Below, in pieces: positions 35,635 through 42,788 of a stretch of DNA of 42,788 nucleotides (position 1 is its first letter; the number at the start of each line of letters is the position of its first letter). Position numbers and translations under genes: made by a program. The notes under the pieces were generated by a model. The model saw only the letters and a program-made list of their open reading frames with translations. It was not told where the DNA came from and ran no database searches. Source of the stretch: Frankiales bacterium (lineage in GTDB: Bacteria; Actinomycetota; Actinomycetes; Mycobacteriales; SCTD01). The stretch spans positions 1 through 42,788 of the forward strand of contig JAODNA010000027.1 of assembly GCA_025465135.1 (NCBI GenBank). The letters run 5' to 3'.

Positions 35635-36924
35635 GTGACTCTGCCGGACGCACCGGACTCGCGCGACGAGCCCGGTCGCGGCGTGGCCGCGCGCTTCCGC
35701 CGCGTCGCGCTCGACGTCTCCCCACTGCGGCTGTCGCCGGGGTTCCGCCGGCTGCTCATCGGTGACGCGGTCTCGGTCATCGGCACCCAGGTCACCGCCG
35801 TCGCCGTACCGATCCAGGTCTACGTGCAGACGCACTCAGGTGCCGCGGTGGGCTTCGTCGGCCTGGCCGGTCTGCTGCCGCTGATCGTGTTCGGCCTGTA
35901 CGGCGGCGCGATCGCCGACGCGGTCGACCGGCGTCAGCTGGTGATCCTGACGACGCTCGGCCAAGCGGCGCTCTCGACGGTGCTGCTGGCGCAGGCGCTC
36001 GCGGGCCACTCCACGGCACTGCTGTACGGCGTCGTCGCGGTGCAGGCCGGCCTGTTCTCGATGGACTCGCCCGCGCGGTCCGCCTTCACACCGCGCCTCC
36101 TGCCGGTGCACCTGCTGCCGTCCGCCAACGCCCTCAAGCAGGTCGAGTTCAACATCGGCGTGACCGTCGGGCCTCTGCTCGCAGGCCTGATCGTCGCCGG
36201 CCCCGGCTACGCGACGGCCTACGGTCTCGACGCCGTCTCCTTCGCCGCCTCGATGTGGGCGGTCCTGAAGCTGCCACCGATGCCGCCGGCCGGCGGGGGC
36301 CGCAAGGCGGGCACGGCGAGCGTTCTCGAGGGACTGGCGTTCCTGCGCACGCGGCCGGTGCTGCTGATGACGTTCGTCGTCGACCTCATCGCCATGATCT
36401 TCGCCATGCCGCGAGCGCTCTTCCCATCGATCGCACACGACGTCTACGGCGGCGGCCCGCAGACCGCAGGGGCGATGTACTCCGCCCTCGCGGCGGGGGC
36501 CCTGCTCGGTGCGCTTTTCGGCGGCTGGCTCGGTCGCGTACACAAGCAAGGTGTCGCCGTGCTGGTCGCGATCGTGGCCTGGGGCCTCGCGATCGCCGCG
36601 TTCGGGCTCAGCAACCGGCTGTGGTTCGGGCTGCTCATGCTCGCGCTTGCGGGCGGCGCCGACATGATCTCGGCGGTGTTCCGCAATGCCATCCTGCAGA
36701 CCGCTGCACCCGACGAGATGCGCGGCCGGCTCGGCGGCGTGTTCATCGTCGTCGTTGCCGGCGGCCCGCGGCTCGGCGACGGGCGAGCGGGCCTCGGGTC
36801 GGAGCTCGTCGGCATCCGCGGCGCGGTCGTGTCCGGGGGGCTCGCGGTCGTGGCACTCACCGCGATCTGCGCTGCCGTCGTACCGCGCTTCCGCAGGTAC
36901 GACGTGCGTGAGCCGACCGCCTAG
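35635..36924 (+). CDS. MFS exporter (MFS_3/ENTS-like)
   Basis: The 429-residue membrane protein has about 12 helices. Typical group parts are LSPGFRRLLIGDAVSVIGTQV, LLPLIVFGLYGGAIADAVDRRQ and FRNAILQTAAPDEMRGRLGGVF. It is a paralogue of the exporter at 28287 and shares the FGLYGGxxAD motif. It lacks a linked regulator. The GTG at 35635 is ten bases after the pdxH stop and has no good ribosome binding site; the mRNA is probably shared with pdxH. The stop overlaps the convergent gene by four bases. Substrate is unknown; efflux of a small organic molecule is likely. Confidence 0.9.
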   Translation: MTLPDAPDSRDEPGRGVAARFRRVALDVSPLRLSPGFRRLLIGDAVSVIGTQVTAVAVPIQVYVQTHSGAAVGFVGLAGLLPLIVFGLYGGAIADAVDRRQLVILTTLGQAALSTVLLAQALAGHSTALLYGVVAVQAGLFSMDSPARSAFTPRLLPVHLLPSANALKQVEFNIGVTVGPLLAGLIVAGPGYATAYGLDAVSFAASMWAVLKLPPMPPAGGGRKAGTASVLEGLAFLRTRPVLLMTFVVDLIAMIFAMPRALFPSIAHDVYGGGPQTAGAMYSALAAGALLGALFGGWLGRVHKQGVAVLVAIVAWGLAIAAFGLSNRLWFGLLMLALAGGADMISAVFRNAILQTAAPDEMRGRLGGVFIVVVAGGPRLGDGRAGLGSELVGIRGAVVSGGLAVVALTAICAAVVPRFRRYDVREPTA

Positions 36925-37610
36925 GGGCCGGTCAGCTGTGCCACGTCGACCGTGAACCAGGTCTGCTGCGCGACGGCGAGCAGGGCACCTCGGCTGTCGT
37001 AGAGCGCCGTGCCGCTGAAGGTCTTGCGCCCTTCGGCGCCCACCGTCCAACCGATGACGACGTGCGGCTCTCCGACCGTGGGGGAGCCGAACCGCTGCAG
37101 CGTCATGCGGCCGAGCACCATCGGCCGGCCCGGCGACTCGCTCGCCCAGCCGCCGGGGCAGTCCAGCGCGGCCCACACGAGGAAGGGCTCGTCAGTGATC
37201 GGAGTCCATGCGGCCGCGACGACGCCGGTGGCGACCGGGCCGGGACGAAGCCCGAGCCCGTCCGGTGGCACCCGGTCGGTCCCGCAGACGAAGCAGCCCG
37301 GGAAGGGGTGCGCCACCAGGCCGGCGTACGACGACTGCGCGCCCACTGCCTCGGCGACGCCGACCGGTGGAGCGGCGGTGAGGTCGACCCGACCCGGGAC
37401 GGCGGAGGCGACGAGCAGGTCGCCGTCGTACAGCTCTCCGTCCTGCACGCGGAGCTCGACGTCGAGCGGCGGCGGTCGCCGCAGGGTGACCTCCACCGCC
37501 GGGGCGGCGACGAACCCGCTGAGCAGCCCGCAGGTCACACCGCCGTTGGCCGACGACGGCGGGCCGGCGTAGCGCGCGTCGATCGTGATCACGTGCTCGG
37601 CGGCGGGCAT
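36921..37610 (-). CDS. Hotdog-fold thioesterase-like protein
   Basis: The 229-residue protein looks like two hotdog halves. The first runs about 1-110 (ARYAGPPSSANGGVTCGLLSGF, then VEVTLRRPPPLDVELRV). The second is about 125-229 (WTPITDEPFLVWAALDCPGGWAS, then VLGRMTLQRFG and GWTVGAEGRKTFSGTALYDSRGALLA). The central HPFPGCFVCGTDR with CxxC is a hallmark of an actinobacterial family of uncharacterised members. Acyl-CoA thioesterase or dehydratase activity is possible, but no catalytic residue is proved. The ATG at 37610 lies seven bases behind TACGGT. It is divergent from the secreted repeat protein only 45 bases away. Confidence 0.75.
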   Translation of the reverse strand: MPAAEHVITIDARYAGPPSSANGGVTCGLLSGFVAAPAVEVTLRRPPPLDVELRVQDGELYDGDLLVASAVPGRVDLTAAPPVGVAEAVGAQSSYAGLVAHPFPGCFVCGTDRVPPDGLGLRPGPVATGVVAAAWTPITDEPFLVWAALDCPGGWASESPGRPMVLGRMTLQRFGSPTVGEPHVVIGWTVGAEGRKTFSGTALYDSRGALLAVAQQTWFTVDVAQLTGP

Positions 37611-37617
37611 GCGGCCG

Positions 37618-37649
37618 ACCGTACCGAGCGGCGCGAGATCGCCTACGTT
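37618..37649. promoter_or_regulatory. Back-to-back overlapping leaderless promoters
   Basis: TACGGT on the minus strand (37623 to 37618) lies seven bases before the ATG at 37610. TACGTT on the plus strand (37644-37649) lies six bases before the GTG at 37656. Each -35 position would fall on the other's -10 box, so the two promoters can hardly be used at once. Confidence 0.6.
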
Positions 37650-37655
37650 TCCGGG

Positions 37656-39545
37656 GTGCGCACACTCGTCGGCAGGTCCGTCCTCGTCCTCCTGCTCGCA
37701 GGCCTGGCCGTCCCGGGGGTGGTCGTCCCGGCTGCCCAAGCGGCCACTCCCACAGCGGGGCAGTCCACGTACGTGCCGGTCGACCCGGTCCGGCTGTTCG
37801 ACACGCGGGGCGGTCAGCAGCTCGGTCAGGGCGGGACGATGGACGTCACGATCCGTGGCGTCGACGGCGTGCCGGACACGGCCACTGCGGTCATCCTCAA
37901 CGTGACCGCCACCCGCGGCGACGCCTCGACGGACATCCGGGTCTACCCGACCCCGGCCGACCCGGCGGCCCCGCCACCGACGGTCAGCAACCTCAACGTG
38001 GTGGCTCTCACGACCGCCGCCAACCTCGTGACCGTCAAGCTCGGCGACGCGGGCCGGGTGCGCTTCCGCAACGGCGCGGGGTCCATCGACCTGATCGCCG
38101 ATCTGTCGGGCTACTTCGTCGACGGCCCGGCGGGCGCGTCCTACACCGGGGCGACTCCGCACCGGCTCCTCGACACCCGGCTCGCGTCGCAGGGCCCGGC
38201 GTTCGGCCCGGGCCAGGTGCGCACCCTGGCCGTCCGGGGCGGCAGCACCGGCGTCCCCGCCGATGCTTCGGCGGTCGCGCTCAACGTCACCGCCGTCGGT
38301 CCGACGCGCGTCACGGACCTGCGGGTCTACCCGACGCACGCCGGTGCTTCGCCGCCGACCGTCAGCAACCTCAACCCGGCGCCGGGAGCGATCACGGCAG
38401 CCGCGGTCATCGCAGCCATCGGCGAGGACGGCACCGTGTCGATCCGCAACGCGGCGGGCACGGTGCACGTGCTCGTCGACGTCCAGGGCTGGTACACCGC
38501 CGGCACCGACGCCGGGGTCTTCCATCCCCTCGATCCGCGCCGTCTGCTGGACACCCGGTCCGGACCGGCACTCGCTCCGGGTGAGACGCGCGACCTCGTC
38601 GTCGCGGGCACCGGCCCGGTCTTCGACCACCCGACGCCGGTGCCCTTCTCCGGCCGCGTCGTGGTCCTGAACGTCACCGCGATCGCCGGATCGGGCACCG
38701 ATGTGCGGGTCTACCCGACGCCGTCGGACAGCAGCGTGCCGAACGCCAGCAACATCAACCCGTCCCGAGGGCAGACCGTGCCCAACACCGTGCTGGCCAC
38801 CGTCGGCCGCAACGGCGCCATCCGGCTGCGCAACAACAGCGGCGACACGCACCTCATCGTCGACCTCTCGGGCTGGTACGGCCCGGCCGGTGACGGCTGG
38901 GACATCTCGTGGCCGCAGTGCACGGCGGCGGGTGCCACAACGAGCACGCATCCGGACGGGGGCGCGTTCGCCGTCGTCGGAGTCACGCACAGCCCCTTCG
39001 CCGCCAACACGTGCTTCCGTGACGAGTACGACTGGGCGTCGAGCCTGCCCGGGGGGACTGCCGTCTACATCAACGCGGATGCACCCGGTACGGCGAGCGC
39101 GCACTGGGCCGACCCTGGGCCGCGCAGCAACTGCATCGCCACGTCGTCGACCGACGCCAACTGCGGTTGGAACTACGGCGACAACCTGGCCGGTTACGCC
39201 ATCAGCCAGCTCGCGGCTCTGCCGGACAAGCCGCAGGTGTTCGTCGACGTCGAGAACGGCCCGACCTGGCAGACCGCAGGGGTCAACGGCAACGTGGTCA
39301 TCGCGGCGATCAACCGGTTGCGGGCGGCCGGCTACCGCGTCGGCATCTACAGCAACGCCAAGGACTGGTCGCAGATCGTCGGTGGTCTCAAGCTGGTCAA
39401 CGTGCAGAACTGGACCTTCAAGCACTCCACGGACACGAACGACCCGTGCAGCCCCGCCGCGACGTTCAGCGGCGGCGACGTCGTCATGACGCAGTACCAG
39501 GTGGCCGGCGAGTCACCCGTCTACGACCACGACCACGCCTGCTAG
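37656..39545 (+). CDS. Secreted glycosidase-like protein with three beta-repeat modules
   Basis: The 629-residue protein has a signal peptide (about 1-29). Three repeats of about 120 residues follow, starting near 39 (YVPVDPVRLFDTRGG), 163 (YTGATPHRLLDTRLAS) and 289 (FHPLDPRRLLDTRSG). Each has RVYPTxxxxxxxNxSN-like and closing (L/V)IxDLSGWY-like parts. The C-terminal domain (about 413-629) starts GWDISWPQC and is of the glycoside hydrolase/DUF1906-like type. An acidic pair Asp531/Glu533 lies in VFVDVENGP, where GH25-like barrels have their catalytic acids. The repeats probably bind cell wall or polysaccharide. The GTG at 37656 is six bases behind TACGTT and places the signal peptide correctly. 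The open frame before it is antisense to the hotdog gene. Confidence 0.82.
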   Translation: MRTLVGRSVLVLLLAGLAVPGVVVPAAQAATPTAGQSTYVPVDPVRLFDTRGGQQLGQGGTMDVTIRGVDGVPDTATAVILNVTATRGDASTDIRVYPTPADPAAPPPTVSNLNVVALTTAANLVTVKLGDAGRVRFRNGAGSIDLIADLSGYFVDGPAGASYTGATPHRLLDTRLASQGPAFGPGQVRTLAVRGGSTGVPADASAVALNVTAVGPTRVTDLRVYPTHAGASPPTVSNLNPAPGAITAAAVIAAIGEDGTVSIRNAAGTVHVLVDVQGWYTAGTDAGVFHPLDPRRLLDTRSGPALAPGETRDLVVAGTGPVFDHPTPVPFSGRVVVLNVTAIAGSGTDVRVYPTPSDSSVPNASNINPSRGQTVPNTVLATVGRNGAIRLRNNSGDTHLIVDLSGWYGPAGDGWDISWPQCTAAGATTSTHPDGGAFAVVGVTHSPFAANTCFRDEYDWASSLPGGTAVYINADAPGTASAHWADPGPRSNCIATSSTDANCGWNYGDNLAGYAISQLAALPDKPQVFVDVENGPTWQTAGVNGNVVIAAINRLRAAGYRVGIYSNAKDWSQIVGGLKLVNVQNWTFKHSTDTNDPCSPAATFSGGDVVMTQYQVAGESPVYDHDHAC

Positions 39546-39572
39546 CCCGGCCGACCGCGCGGGCCGGCCGGG
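39546..39572. terminator. Hairpin between convergent genes
   Basis: CCCGGCCG (39546-39553) pairs with CGGCCGGG (39565-39572) around an 11-base loop, starting on the base after the stop codon. It lies between convergent genes ending at 39545 and 39584 and can serve both directions. Confidence 0.7.
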
Positions 39573-39583
39573 ACACGCAAGGG

Positions 39584-39913
39584 TCAGCCGTTGGGCAGCG
39601 CGCCCGTGCGGCAGTAGAGGGCGTTCGGTCCGGCGTCCTGCGCGACGCTGACGCAGTCGTTGTTGCCGACCCGCACGCGGTTCACGTCGTTGCCGGTGCC
39701 GCGGCTCAGCGCCGTGATCGCCAGCAGCAGCGCCAGCACCGAGAGCGCGAGGGCGGCGTAGGTCAGCGGGTGCCGGCGCGGCTCCTCGACGTGGACCTTG
39801 CTCAGCGGTGAGCCGGCGCCGGTGTGCTCGGCACCGGTCGGCTCGTAGCCGGTCCGGTCGTAGGTCGTGGTCGGCGCGGTCGCGGCACTCGTGGTTCCGA
39901 AGAGATCGCTCAT
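39584..39913 (-). CDS. Small single-pass membrane protein
   Basis: The 109-residue protein has a Thr/Ala-rich cytosolic part (about 1-47), one membrane helix (LTYAALALSVLALLLAITAL, about 50-69) and an outer tail. The tail, VRVGNNDCVSVAQDAGPNALYCRTG, has two cysteines that could form a disulfide. I do not know the family. The ATG at 39913 has no clear ribosome binding site, and CAACGT five bases before it is a poor -10 box. It stands alone between the hairpin and the tRNA gene. Confidence 0.68.
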   Translation of the reverse strand: MSDLFGTTSAATAPTTTYDRTGYEPTGAEHTGAGSPLSKVHVEEPRRHPLTYAALALSVLALLLAITALSRGTGNDVNRVRVGNNDCVSVAQDAGPNALYCRTGALPNG

Positions 39914-39962
39914 ACGGGACGTTGTTCCCCTGTCAGCGGCCCCCGAACCGATCAGATCGCGG

Positions 39963-40035
39963 TGCCCCCGGAGAGAATCGAACTCCCGACGCCCTCCTTA
40001 GGACGGAGGCGCTCTATCCACTGAGCTACGGAGGC
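39963..40035 (-). tRNA. tRNA-Arg (anticodon CCU)
   Basis: The minus strand folds as a complete 73-base tRNA. The acceptor GCCTCCG pairs with CGGGGGC (one G-U pair), the D-stem is GCTC/GAGC, the anticodon stem is CCTCC/GGAGG with loop GTCCTAA, and the T-arm GGGAG/CTCTC has loop TTCGATT. Anticodon CCT reads AGG arginine codons. The discriminator is A and the CCA end is not encoded. TACGCT on the minus strand (40056 to 40051) ends 15 bases upstream and may be its -10 box. No integrase or att-like repeat is nearby. Confidence 0.95.
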
Positions 40036-40097
40036 TGGCCGAGCCTGATCAGCGTAGTCGCGCATCATGCAGGTGCCCGGCTCTCGAGAGGACCCCC

Positions 40098-40256
40098 ATG
40101 CCACCGCGACCGCGTCGCCGCGCCGTCGGGCCGCCCGGAGCGCGGCCTCCTGCCCCGGAGCCGCGCATCGACGAGCCCGAGGCAACGCCGCCGCCCGCCG
40201 ACGACGACGAGCGCTTCCGGTCCGAGCGGCCGCCCCACCACGACCAGGAGCGCTGA
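40098..40256 (+). CDS. Small Pro/Arg-rich hypothetical protein (52 residues)
   Basis: This short frame starts MPPRPRRRAVGPPGARPPAP and ends DDDERFRSERPPHHDQER. It has a basic first half and an acidic second half, no hydrophobic segment and no known motif, and is probably disordered. GAGAGG lies about seven bases before the ATG. The stop is four bases from the stop of convergent mscL, so it neatly fills the gap between the tRNA and mscL. It may be real, but at this GC content chance frames are common. Confidence 0.5.
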   Translation: MPPRPRRRAVGPPGARPPAPEPRIDEPEATPPPADDDERFRSERPPHHDQER

Positions 40257-40260
40257 CCGG

Positions 40261-40704
40261 CTACGCGACGTCGAGCTGCTCCACCGTGCAGAAGGCGCAC
40301 CGCAGGGCTGCCACCGGGATGCTCGACAGGCACTCGGGGCACTCCTTCGTCGTCTGCGCGACCTCGGGCTCGGTCTTGTAGCGCTCCATCAGCGCGTTGA
40401 CCGGCCTGACGACGACGAAGTAGATGACGAAAGCGAGGATCAGGAAGCTCAGGATCGCGGTGATGACCGACCCGTAGAGCAGCACGTGGCCCGTCGGGAT
40501 GCCGGTCTTGCTGTCGACGGGGCAGGAGCCCTTGAGGCAGACGCCGAGCTTGTCGAAGTTCTGGCTGCCGGCCAGCCCGACGAGCGGCGTGATGACGCCG
40601 GTCACGAACGCGGTGACGACAGCGCCGAACGCGGCGCCGATGACGATGCCGACCGCGAGGTCGACGACGTTGCCGCGAAGCACGAACTTGCGAAAGCCGT
40701 CCAC
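40261..40704 (-). CDS. mscL: Large-conductance mechanosensitive channel with C-terminal zinc-ribbon tail
   Basis: The 147-residue protein opens under membrane tension to release solutes in osmotic downshock. The N-terminal helix and first membrane helix read VDGFRKFVLRGNVVDLAVGIVIGAAFGAVV, the pore-lining region with its Gly/Ala packing. The second helix is VITAILSFLILAFVIYFVVVRPVNALM. The periplasmic loop carries two cysteines (GVCLKGSCPVD). Instead of the usual charged helix bundle the C-terminus ends CPECLSSIPVAALRCAFCTVEQ, a CxxC...CxxC zinc ribbon. GTG 40704 is chosen because GGAGG lies four bases upstream and MscL normally starts just before GFxxF. A GTG nine codons earlier is possible. 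Confidence 0.93.
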   Translation of the reverse strand: MDGFRKFVLRGNVVDLAVGIVIGAAFGAVVTAFVTGVITPLVGLAGSQNFDKLGVCLKGSCPVDSKTGIPTGHVLLYGSVITAILSFLILAFVIYFVVVRPVNALMERYKTEPEVAQTTKECPECLSSIPVAALRCAFCTVEQLDVA

Positions 40705-40755
40705 GAGTCCTCCAGCGCTGGGTGGTGTCACGCGAGAGTGTGGACCACGCCGGAC

Positions 40756-42312
40756 TCAGGGTCCGATCAGCACGCCGGGGTTGAGGACTCCGCTCGGATC
40801 GAGCTCCCGTTTCATCGCGGCGAGGGCGCGCGCGAAGGGCTCGGGTCGCTGCCGGTCGTAGCCGGCCCGGTGGTCACGCCCGACCGCGTGGTGGTGCGTG
40901 ATGCTGCCGCCGGTGGCGAGGATGGCCTCCCCGGCCGCGACCTTCACCTCGTCCCACTGCGCCACCTCGGAGCCGCGCCGGCTCGGGGCGAAAACCGTGA
41001 AGTACGGCGCCGCGCCGTCGGTGTAGACGTGGGTGAGACGGCACGTGACGCGCCCTCCGCCGCAGACGCGCAAGAGGGCGTCCGTGACGGCGGCCGTGAC
41101 CTGCGTGACCAGCCCCGGCAGGCGGTCCCACGTCACCGATGTCTCGAACGTCTCGACGAGGACGCCGAGCAGCACGAGCTGCTCGCGGAGGTACGGCGCT
41201 CGCACGAACGTCGATCGCCAGGCATCACCCGAGCTGCCGCGGGAGCCGGTCTCCACGACGCGCAGCCCGGCGTCCTGGCAGAGCGTCAGCGCCGCCGCGG
41301 CGTCGACCTCGACCGGCGCCGACAGCGACTCGAAGCCGAGCACGAGCGCGGCCTCGCCGGTCGCGAGCGTGCCGGTCAGCGCGCTCTCACCGGGATCGAC
41401 GAGCCGGCACGTCGCGGGCGCGAGGCCGGACTGGAGCAGCAGCCGCACCGCCTCCGCGCCGGTGAGGAAGTCGGGTGCGCCCAGCGTCGCGGACCACCGT
41501 GCCGCGGGCCGCGGCTGCGCGCGCAGCCACGCCTCGGTGATGACGCCGAGGGTTCCTTCGCTGCCGAGCAGCACCCGGTCAGGACTCGGCCCGGCACCCG
41601 ACGCGGGCAGCCGGCGTGACTCCCACAGCCCCGTCGGCGTCACAGCCCGCACCGACTCGACGAGGTCGTCGATGTGCGTCGGCCCGGTCGAGAAGTGACC
41701 GGCGGCGCGGGTCGCCACCCAGCCGCCGATCGACGAGCGCTCGAACGACTGCGGGTAGAAGCGCAGCGTCAGGCCGTGGGGCCTCAGGGCCTGCTCCGCG
41801 GCCGGGCCGAGGGTGCCCGCGCGCAGGCGGACGGCCCGGCTCGTCGGGTCGACCTCGACGAGCCCGGCGAGGCGTTGCAGGTCGAGGCTGACCGCGCCCT
41901 CGAGCCCGACCGGCTCGACGCCGCCGACCACGCTGGTGCCGCCGCCGAACGGCACCACCGGCACGCCACTGGTGCCGGCCCAGTCGAGGACGTCGACGAC
42001 GTCCTGCTCGGTGCGCGGTCGCAGCACCAGGTCCGGCACGGACCCGAGCTCCCCGCGGATCGCGCGGATCAGGTCGCGGTAGGACCGGCCGATCCCGTGC
42101 CGTGCGCGGTCCACCGGGTCGTCGCTCGCGAGCGCGTGCAGCGACGGGGGCAGGTCTCTCCGGCCGGGGGGAAGCTCCTGCAGCGGCCGCGGCCGGAACG
42201 GCTCCTGCACCGGGATGCCGGTGGTGTCGGCCACGAACGGCGCGAGGTCGGCGAGCGTCGCGGCCGTCGGCTCCTCGTCGGCGCCACCCCACCCCCAGAC
42301 CGCGTAGGTCAC
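40756..42312 (-). CDS. FAD-binding oxidase, alkyldihydroxyacetonephosphate synthase-like
   Basis: The 518-residue flavoprotein has a PCMH-type FAD domain (VLRPRTEQDVVDVLDWAG, VPFGGGTSVVGGVEP, QSFERSSIGGWVATRAAGHFS and LLGSEGTLGVIT). Its C-terminal cap ends with TGGSITHHHAVGRDHRAGY and GVLNPGVL. The HHHxxGRDH motif is characteristic of alkylglycerone-phosphate synthases, which make the ether bond of ether lipids; D-lactate/glycolate oxidase relatives lack it. Actinobacterial members are not well characterised, so I give family level only. The GTG at 42312 overlaps the SAF gene stop as GTGA, so it is coupled to that gene. Confidence 0.88.
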   Translation of the reverse strand: MTYAVWGWGGADEEPTAATLADLAPFVADTTGIPVQEPFRPRPLQELPPGRRDLPPSLHALASDDPVDRARHGIGRSYRDLIRAIRGELGSVPDLVLRPRTEQDVVDVLDWAGTSGVPVVPFGGGTSVVGGVEPVGLEGAVSLDLQRLAGLVEVDPTSRAVRLRAGTLGPAAEQALRPHGLTLRFYPQSFERSSIGGWVATRAAGHFSTGPTHIDDLVESVRAVTPTGLWESRRLPASGAGPSPDRVLLGSEGTLGVITEAWLRAQPRPAARWSATLGAPDFLTGAEAVRLLLQSGLAPATCRLVDPGESALTGTLATGEAALVLGFESLSAPVEVDAAAALTLCQDAGLRVVETGSRGSSGDAWRSTFVRAPYLREQLVLLGVLVETFETSVTWDRLPGLVTQVTAAVTDALLRVCGGGRVTCRLTHVYTDGAAPYFTVFAPSRRGSEVAQWDEVKVAAGEAILATGGSITHHHAVGRDHRAGYDRQRPEPFARALAAMKRELDPSGVLNPGVLIGP

Positions 42313-42788
42313 GACCGTGGCCGCACGGTGAGCGACAGCCGGCTGGACACAGCGGCGGCCGCGAGCCTCGCGGCGATCGAGGGCGTGGTGGCCAGCACGA
42401 TCATCGCGCCGTCACCGCCGTCCTGCACGGAGGTCGGGACGGCGAGCACCTCCGCATCTGCTGCGACGACGCTCGCGCCGGCGGGCCCGCCCGTCCGCGC
42501 CGCGGCGGCGAGCACGTCCACACGATCCCCAGCGGTGACGAGAGCAGCGCTCGCGGCATCGGCGATGCGGACCGGTACGGCGACGAGCCCGCTCATACCC
42601 GGCGCGAGCAGAGCGGCGCCGGTGATCCGCACGTCGGTCAGCGGCTCGCCCCTCCGCAGCGGCGCGGCCAGCACCCGCCCGAGGGCCTCCGTCGTGGCGA
42701 CGAGAGCGCCCGCGGGTGACAGGGCCCGGGGAACCTCGACGGTGCGCAGGTCGCTCGCGCTGAGGGCGGTGCCCGCGGCCAGGTCGCG
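42309..42788 (-). CDS. SAF-domain protein (CpaB/RcpC-like), 5' end outside window
   Basis: The frame is open to the window edge and gives 159 residues. The visible start RDLAAGTALSASDLRTVEVP is the core of a SAF domain, followed by GRVLAAPLRRGEPLTDVRITG and VAVPVRIADAASAALVTAGDRVDVLA. The last part (VVAADAEVLAVP, then MIVLATTPSIAARLAAAAVSSRLSL) matches the RcpC/CpaB-type region of Flp-pilus assembly proteins. A membrane helix would be expected upstream, outside the window. Many actinobacteria have such a gene without a pilus locus near it. It is coupled to the FAD oxidase by a four-base overlap. Confidence 0.85.
   Translation of the reverse strand, partial: RDLAAGTALSASDLRTVEVPRALSPAGALVATTEALGRVLAAPLRRGEPLTDVRITGAALLAPGMSGLVAVPVRIADAASAALVTAGDRVDVLAAAARTGGPAGASVVAADAEVLAVPTSVQDGGDGAMIVLATTPSIAARLAAAAVSSRLSLTVRPRS

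Noticed and set aside
36921-39425. 834-codon minus-strand open frame
   Set aside because: Only the last part, 36921-37610, is a real protein. The upstream part is antisense to the secreted repeat protein.
39963-40035. tRNA-Arg as a genomic-island integration site
   Set aside because: No integrase, no repeat of the tRNA 3' end and no change in base composition next to it were seen.

Overview
This window is high-GC, densely packed chromosomal DNA from an actinobacterium. The signs are the almost exclusive G/C third positions, the frequent GTG starts, an actinobacterial-type groL end, the families DUF3027, DUF2530 and DUF6328, a bacterial XPB helicase paired with a WYL partner, and starts that sit 6-7 bases behind a TAnnnT box (leaderless promoters). 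I cannot name the genus. No insertion sequence, prophage, CRISPR array or integrase is visible, and no intergenic gap exceeds about 210 bases.

Layout. 1-838: 3' end of groL and a strong UUCG-loop terminator. 886-998: two matching 49-base palindromic repeats. 1040-4399: extradiol dioxygenase, lipoprotein L,D-transpeptidase, a small membrane protein and a secreted glycosidase-like protein. 4571-10354: a tightly coupled three-gene operon of an FtsH-type membrane protease, an anchored Asp-box/propeller surface protein and a secreted subtilase. 10351-11742: small RibD/DHFR-like, VOC and hypothetical genes. 11795-15804: XPB helicase with its Helicase_C_3/WYL partner. 15894-19225: an acidic small protein, GH25 lysozyme and secreted esterase. 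19244-22419: a HAD-LarE fusion, an extended cold-shock protein, DUF3027 and a small membrane protein. 22587-26268: aldehyde dehydrogenase, GMC oxidase and DUF2530. 26334-30003: purine permease, MarR and MFS exporter, DUF6328. 30011-32229: aldo/keto reductase and P450. 32421-36924: membrane protein, serC, citrate synthase, then divergent pdxH and a second MFS exporter. 36921-39913: hotdog-like protein, repeat-containing secreted glycosidase-like protein and a small membrane protein. 39963-42788: tRNA-Arg(CCU), a 52-residue protein, MscL with a zinc-ribbon tail, an FAD oxidase and the start-truncated SAF-domain gene.

How the genes work together. Several encode envelope enzymes (L,D-transpeptidase, GH25 lysozyme, two other secreted glycosidase-like proteins, the esterase). 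GMC oxidase plus aldehyde dehydrogenase form an alcohol-to-acid pair. marR-MFS is a self-regulated efflux module with a visible operator. pdxH supplies the PLP that SerC needs. The most unusual content is the protease/propeller/subtilase operon, the HAD-LarE fusion, the paired palindromes and the recurrent leaderless promoter pattern. All functional calls are from reading the sequence; no database search was run.
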